Source: Candidatus Competibacteraceae bacterium
GTDB lineage: Bacteria; Pseudomonadota; Gammaproteobacteria; Competibacterales; Competibacteraceae
Reading direction: 5' to 3'
Length of the DNA stretch: 9,845 nucleotides
NCBI GenBank assembly: GCA_020445005.1
Contig: JAGRHM010000567.1
Coordinates: forward strand, 1-9,845
The translations under genes were made by a program, and so were the position numbers. The first letter of the stretch is position 1; each line of letters starts with the position of its first letter. Below, piece after piece: positions 7,158-9,845 of this stretch. The notes below the pieces were generated by a model. It had not been told where the DNA came from, ran no database searches, and saw only the letters and a list, made by a program, of their open reading frames with translations.

Positions 7158-7691
7158 CTACGGCTCATCGGTTAACCGCAGGAAGCTGGTTTTCCCACAA
7201 GCGAGACAAGGCCCGATGGCGGCCGGCGCATAAAACGCTACGCATTCACCGCACTGTTCGCACTGCAATGTGCCCGGTCCAGTAATTTCACCGGAATGGT
7301 AGCGCTCCTCTTCCGTGCGCGCCAGCGGCGCCTCGAAGGCCAGCAGCTCCAATCGCGACTGATCGACGCCGCGCTGGAAAAAATCCAGCAACCGATCCTC
7401 CAGCAATTCTAGATCGAACCGCAACCAGGTGCGTAGATCGCGTCCCGTAGTGGCGAGATAGCGACCGGCATCCTCGAAATCGCGCTGCAGATAGCTTCTG
7501 ATCAGAAGAGCTTCCTCGCGGCTCAACTCACCTAGCTCCACCGCTTTTTCAGCAGCGTGCTCAATGCTGGCGTTCAAGTGGGGCAACGCCGCTTTTTCAG
7601 CTTGCTCCAACTCTTCCAGCCGGGTTTTCATCCGCTCCATCATTTGCCGGTAAGCGCGGACGAACAGCGAACCCTGCGATGCATCATTCAT
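7158..7691 (-). CDS. ybeL: YbeL-type zinc-ribbon protein (DUF1451)
   Basis: This 177-residue cytoplasmic protein of the DUF1451/YbeL family has no established function. The start ATG (7691..7689) has GGAG seven bases upstream. Residues about 8-125 are rich in Glu, Arg and Leu and probably helical or coiled-coil. YHSGEITGPGTLQCEQCG begins the C-terminal zinc ribbon, whose ligands are Cys144, Cys147, Cys162 and Cys165; Cys150 is an extra cysteine. Both the YHSGE-G motif and the ribbon match E. coli YbeL closely. In many gammaproteobacteria a YbeL gene sits close to lnt and leuS. Here lnt is about 900 bases away on the opposite strand with a lipoprotein gene between, so the neighbourhood is partly kept but rearranged. 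It ends at the terminator at 6999-7028 and is divergent from the phosphatidyltransferase gene. Confidence 0.87.
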   Translation of the reverse strand: MNDASQGSLFVRAYRQMMERMKTRLEELEQAEKAALPHLNASIEHAAEKAVELGELSREEALLIRSYLQRDFEDAGRYLATTGRDLRTWLRFDLELLEDRLLDFFQRGVDQSRLELLAFEAPLARTEEERYHSGEITGPGTLQCEQCGECVAFYAPAAIGPCLACGKTSFLRLTDEP

Positions 7692-7705
7692 GGATAATCT
7701 CCATC

Positions 7706-7721
7706 GCGCCCCTGGGGGCGC
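7706..7721 (-). promoter_or_regulatory. GC-rich hairpin in the leader of the YbeL-type gene
   Basis: GCGCCCC (7706-7712) and GGGGCGC (7715-7721) form a seven-base, all-GC stem, or six bases with a four-base loop. In the leftward mRNA it lies just upstream of the GGAG ribosome site (7699-7702). No T-run follows in either direction, so it is not a normal terminator. It may affect mRNA stability or translation; this is inference. Confidence 0.45.
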
Positions 7722-7760
7722 TGCAATATTTTCGTCATATTCGACCCCGTTGAATCATGA

Positions 7761-7766
7761 ATTATA
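7761..7766 (-). promoter_or_regulatory. Possible -10 box for the YbeL-type gene
   Basis: On the minus strand 7766..7761 reads TATAAT, a perfect -10 hexamer, about 70 bases upstream of the start codon. No convincing -35 box is found at 16-18 bases. The region is locally AT-rich (7751-7773), so chance occurrence is possible. Confidence 0.35.
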
Positions 7767-7833
7767 AATAGTGGTTACAGCCCCAGTTCGCATACACTAA
7801 CATTGTGCAGGATAATATTGGAGCTTAACGCGC

Positions 7834-7843
7834 GGCCCGGGCC
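7834..7843. repeat. Ten-base perfect palindrome in divergent gap
   Basis: GGCCCGGGCC at 7834-7843 is self-complementary over all ten bases and lies 50 bases upstream of the phosphatidyltransferase start. It could be a protein site or a short stem. No matching copy was noticed elsewhere in the window. Confidence 0.3.
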
Positions 7844-7877
7844 AGAATACCGGGAATCCTCGTCAACCCCAGTGAGA

Positions 7878-7892
7878 ACGGCGTAACGCCGT
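7878..7892 (+). promoter_or_regulatory. Perfect hairpin abutting the phosphatidyltransferase start codon
   Basis: ACGGCG (7878-7883) and CGCCGT (7887-7892) are perfect inverted repeats around TAA, ending one base before the ATG at 7894. An in-frame stop (TGA, 7873-7875) precedes the hairpin and no other start codon lies between, so the ATG is the first possible start. There is no Shine-Dalgarno at the normal distance. A weak GTGA (7872-7875) sits just before the hairpin and would be brought close to the ATG if the stem forms. Confidence 0.45.
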
Positions 7893-7893
7893 A

Positions 7894-8454
7894 ATGCCCT
7901 TGCTGCTCAAAACTCGTCATATTCCCAATATAATCACTGGCTTGCGAATTCTGCTAGTGGCGCCTTTCCTATGGACTCTCCTCAGGGAACAATACGATCT
8001 TGCCCTGATATTGTTCGTTATTGCCGGCGTTTCCGATGCATTGGATGGCTTCCTGGCCAAATATTTTGGCTGGACCAGCGAAATTGGCGGTATCCTGGAC
8101 CCCATCGCTGACAAACTCCTGCTCATGAGCGCCATCCTGGCGCTGGGCTGGTTGAACGAACTCCCCACTTGGCTGGTGGCCCTGGTGATCTTGCGCGATC
8201 TCATCATCGTCGGCGGTGCGATCAGTTACCATTTTCTGATTGAGCGCTTGGCAGCCACACCTCTCATGATCAGCAAGTTTAATACCTTGTTGCAATTAAT
8301 CCTGGTTTGCACCGTAATCATTCATTATGGCATGGTCGCCCTGCCAAACGGGTTGCTGAACGCGCTGATCTATCTGACCACGCTGACTACCCTTTGGAGT
8401 GGAATCGCCTATGTTTGGCAATGGAGTGAGCGTGCCCACGCCCGCGTGCGATAA
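7894..8454 (+). CDS. CDP-alcohol phosphatidyltransferase family protein
   Basis: This integral membrane enzyme would transfer a phosphatidyl group from CDP-diacylglycerol to an alcohol such as glycerol-3-phosphate or phosphatidylglycerol, in phospholipid synthesis. The 186-residue product has four to six membrane helices. The family motif is complete in spacing: Asp48-x2-Asp51-Gly52-x2-Ala55-Lys56-x8-Gly65-x3-Asp69-x3-Asp73. The four Asp residues that bind metal are all present; the usual Arg at position 56 is Lys. The N-terminus HIPNIITGLRILL is typical of PgsA-like proteins. It differs clearly from E. coli PgsA, and a second PgsA-like or cardiolipin-synthase-type branch is equally possible, so no symbol is given. 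The ATG at 7894 has an odd upstream hairpin. It converges on the EAL-HDOD gene with 20 bases between the stops and no visible terminator. Confidence 0.9.
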   Translation: MPLLLKTRHIPNIITGLRILLVAPFLWTLLREQYDLALILFVIAGVSDALDGFLAKYFGWTSEIGGILDPIADKLLLMSAILALGWLNELPTWLVALVILRDLIIVGGAISYHFLIERLAATPLMISKFNTLLQLILVCTVIIHYGMVALPNGLLNALIYLTTLTTLWSGIAYVWQWSERAHARVR

Positions 8455-8474
8455 TCCATAATGATGGCGCTAAT

Positions 8475-9689
8475 TTAACCTTTGAGCAGTTCATAACTCG
8501 CCTGGTAGGCATCCGCCACTGCGGTCATGTAAGCATCGTTGAGTTGATCCGGCTCCAAGCCCAGGCTGTCGAGAGAATTCCAGTCACAGCGCTCGTAGGC
8601 CAGAACGCAAGCCAGAATCCGTCCCAGCGGTCCCTCATGATGCAACAGGGCCTTGTTGATCTCCTCATCCAGAGGCAGTGCGTCCAGGATCGCTTCCAGT
8701 GGCGCATGGGCCATGGCGTCCAGCACCGACAACAGACCGACCGTGAACCCGGAATCCTTTTGCTTGAGCTTGAGGGCGTCCGCCAGTAACTCGCACATTT
8801 TGGCTCGTTCCAGGGCAAGCGTAATCAAGTCGCTGCGACGGTTCTCCATATTGGCCAGTGAAATCAGCGTGACCCAGGATCGGATGTTTTTCAGTCCCAG
8901 CATGACCACCGCACGCTGGATGGAGTCGATGCGTTTGGGCAGGTTGAAGTAGGCGGAATTGATGTAGCGCAACAACTTGTAGGTCAGGGAAACATCCTGG
9001 CTGATCAACGCCTCGACCTTTTTGATTTCAATGTCGGGATCATGCAACTTGCTGATCAGTTGCAACACCGCTAATTGATTGGTGGGAACGCTCTGGAACT
9101 TGAGCAACTTGGGTTGAGAGAAGTGATAACCTTGCAGGTAGTCAAACTTGAGAACCTGGCAAAGCTCTTGGATCGATTGCGTTTCGATGCGCTCCGCCAT
9201 CAGCGCGATTTTCTTGCGCTGGCGCAAACGTGGAACCAGGCGGCGCACCTCCTTCTCGGGCGTAGTCAGCATGTCGATCTTGACATAATCGGCGATTTCC
9301 AGCAGCGCCTGATAGGCTTCATTCTCTACGTAGTCATCGAGAACGAAGCAGCACCCCTGTGCGCGCAACTCACGCAGGATTTGTAGCAACGGCTCATCGA
9401 CCACGATATCGGCGACGATCTCGAAGACCAATTGCGGCATTGCAAAACCCTGCAAATGGCCATCCATGATGAAATCGCGGGCAACATTGATAAATGCTTC
9501 ATGCTCGCCCACGATACGCTCCAGACCGACTTCGGTAACCGTGTTCAGTACGATTTGCGATGTGGCGATTTCCGCATCAAGAAACTGGGCAGTGGTATCC
9601 GTCTCCGTGTTTCGGTAGAACAACTCGTAACCTTCGATTTCAAGGTTGCGGTTATAGATAGGTTGACGGGCAAAATAAATTTCCTTCAC
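8475..9689 (-). CDS. EAL and HDOD domain signalling protein (YuxH family)
   Basis: This 404-residue cytoplasmic protein joins an N-terminal EAL domain (about 1-195) to a C-terminal HDOD domain (about 200-400). The start is a GTG at 9689..9687 with AGAGG seven bases upstream. The usual EAL tripeptide is replaced within YELFYR, and the DDFGTG loop reads DDYVEN, as in the YuxH/CdgJ family, whose studied members affect motility or biofilm and often lack c-di-GMP hydrolysis. Yet the residues at the metal- and substrate-binding positions remain: Glu22, Asn68, Glu90, Asp118, Asp119, Lys137, Glu166 and Gln186 (LQGYHFSQP). The HDOD part has LTYKLLRYINSAYF (235-248) and IDSIQRAVVMLGLKNIRSW, typical of the domain, which lacks the catalytic HD pair of true HD phosphohydrolases. 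It probably senses c-di-GMP or acts by protein contact; hydrolysis is uncertain. It is transcribed alone, away from the repeats at the right edge. Confidence 0.93.
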   Translation of the reverse strand: MKEIYFARQPIYNRNLEIEGYELFYRNTETDTTAQFLDAEIATSQIVLNTVTEVGLERIVGEHEAFINVARDFIMDGHLQGFAMPQLVFEIVADIVVDEPLLQILRELRAQGCCFVLDDYVENEAYQALLEIADYVKIDMLTTPEKEVRRLVPRLRQRKKIALMAERIETQSIQELCQVLKFDYLQGYHFSQPKLLKFQSVPTNQLAVLQLISKLHDPDIEIKKVEALISQDVSLTYKLLRYINSAYFNLPKRIDSIQRAVVMLGLKNIRSWVTLISLANMENRRSDLITLALERAKMCELLADALKLKQKDSGFTVGLLSVLDAMAHAPLEAILDALPLDEEINKALLHHEGPLGRILACVLAYERCDWNSLDSLGLEPDQLNDAYMTAVADAYQASYELLKG

Positions 9690-9773
9690 GAACGCACCTC
9701 TGGCAGGACAGCGCGGGGGTCTGACAAGGACCGGATACGATATATTAGCAGCATTCGAGGCCGCGCTTGATGT

Positions 9774-9845
9774 TGAAACGGGCTACGCTCCGAAAATTCA
9801 AATCCTGGAACCTGAAACGGGCTACGCTCCGAAAATTCAAATCCT
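9774..9845. repeat. Direct repeat, 33-base unit with 39-base period, running to the window edge
   Basis: Two identical 33-base copies lie at 9774-9806 and 9813-9845, separated by six bases (GGAACC). Each begins TGAAACGGGCTACGCTCCG and ends in an A-rich part, ATTCAAATCCT. The second copy ends exactly at the window edge, so the array may continue. The unit contains GCTACGCTCC, also found in the palindromic element at 1028-1037. The repeats lie 85 bases or more upstream of the EAL-HDOD start codon. Six-base spacing rules out an ordinary CRISPR array. Confidence 0.8.

Noticed and set aside
9774..9845. CRISPR array at the right edge
   Set aside because: The spacer between the two identical copies is only six bases and no cas gene is present.

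Overview
The window reads as chromosomal DNA of a gammaproteobacterium. RnfE, YejB, Lnt and a YbeL/DUF1451 protein all look closest to gammaproteobacterial versions recalled from memory. The genus cannot be fixed from the sequence alone. Coding is dense, with short intergenic gaps (none over 300 bases) and bacterial start signals (ATG and several GTG starts with Shine-Dalgarno sites). No phage, transposase, CRISPR or RNA gene was seen.

Layout from left to right. (1) The 5' two thirds of der, a double-GTPase ribosome assembly factor, lies on the minus strand and is cut by the window edge. (2) A 207-base divergent gap holds short direct repeats, a palindromic element and a perfect extended -10 promoter. 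(3) rnfE, one membrane subunit of the Rnf electron-transport complex, stands without its usual partners. (4) A convergent aldehyde dehydrogenase has a long C-terminal tail. (5) A rightward envelope run holds yejB (peptide ABC permease), lnt (lipoprotein N-acyltransferase) and a lytic-transglycosylase-like lipoprotein that overlaps lnt by four bases. (6) A strong leftward terminator is followed by a leftward YbeL-type zinc-ribbon gene. (7) Divergent from it is a CDP-alcohol phosphatidyltransferase gene whose start codon abuts a perfect small hairpin. (8) A leftward EAL-HDOD signalling gene follows. (9) At the right edge are two copies of a 33-base direct repeat with a 39-base period.

The yejB-lnt-transglycosylase run joins peptide uptake, lipoprotein maturation and murein turnover, and the phosphatidyltransferase adds phospholipid synthesis, so the middle of the window is mostly about the cell envelope. 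Lnt would acylate the lipoprotein made by the very next gene. Lnt near a YbeL gene recalls a neighbourhood common in gammaproteobacteria, here with a gene between and the YbeL gene on the opposite strand. der (without bamB), rnfE (without rnfABCDG) and yejB (without yejA/E/F) each appear as a single member of a normally multi-gene cluster, which points to a shuffled gene order. I found no convincing new multi-gene system. The items most worth a second look are the isolated rnfE and yejB, the edge repeats, and the hairpin at the phosphatidyltransferase start.
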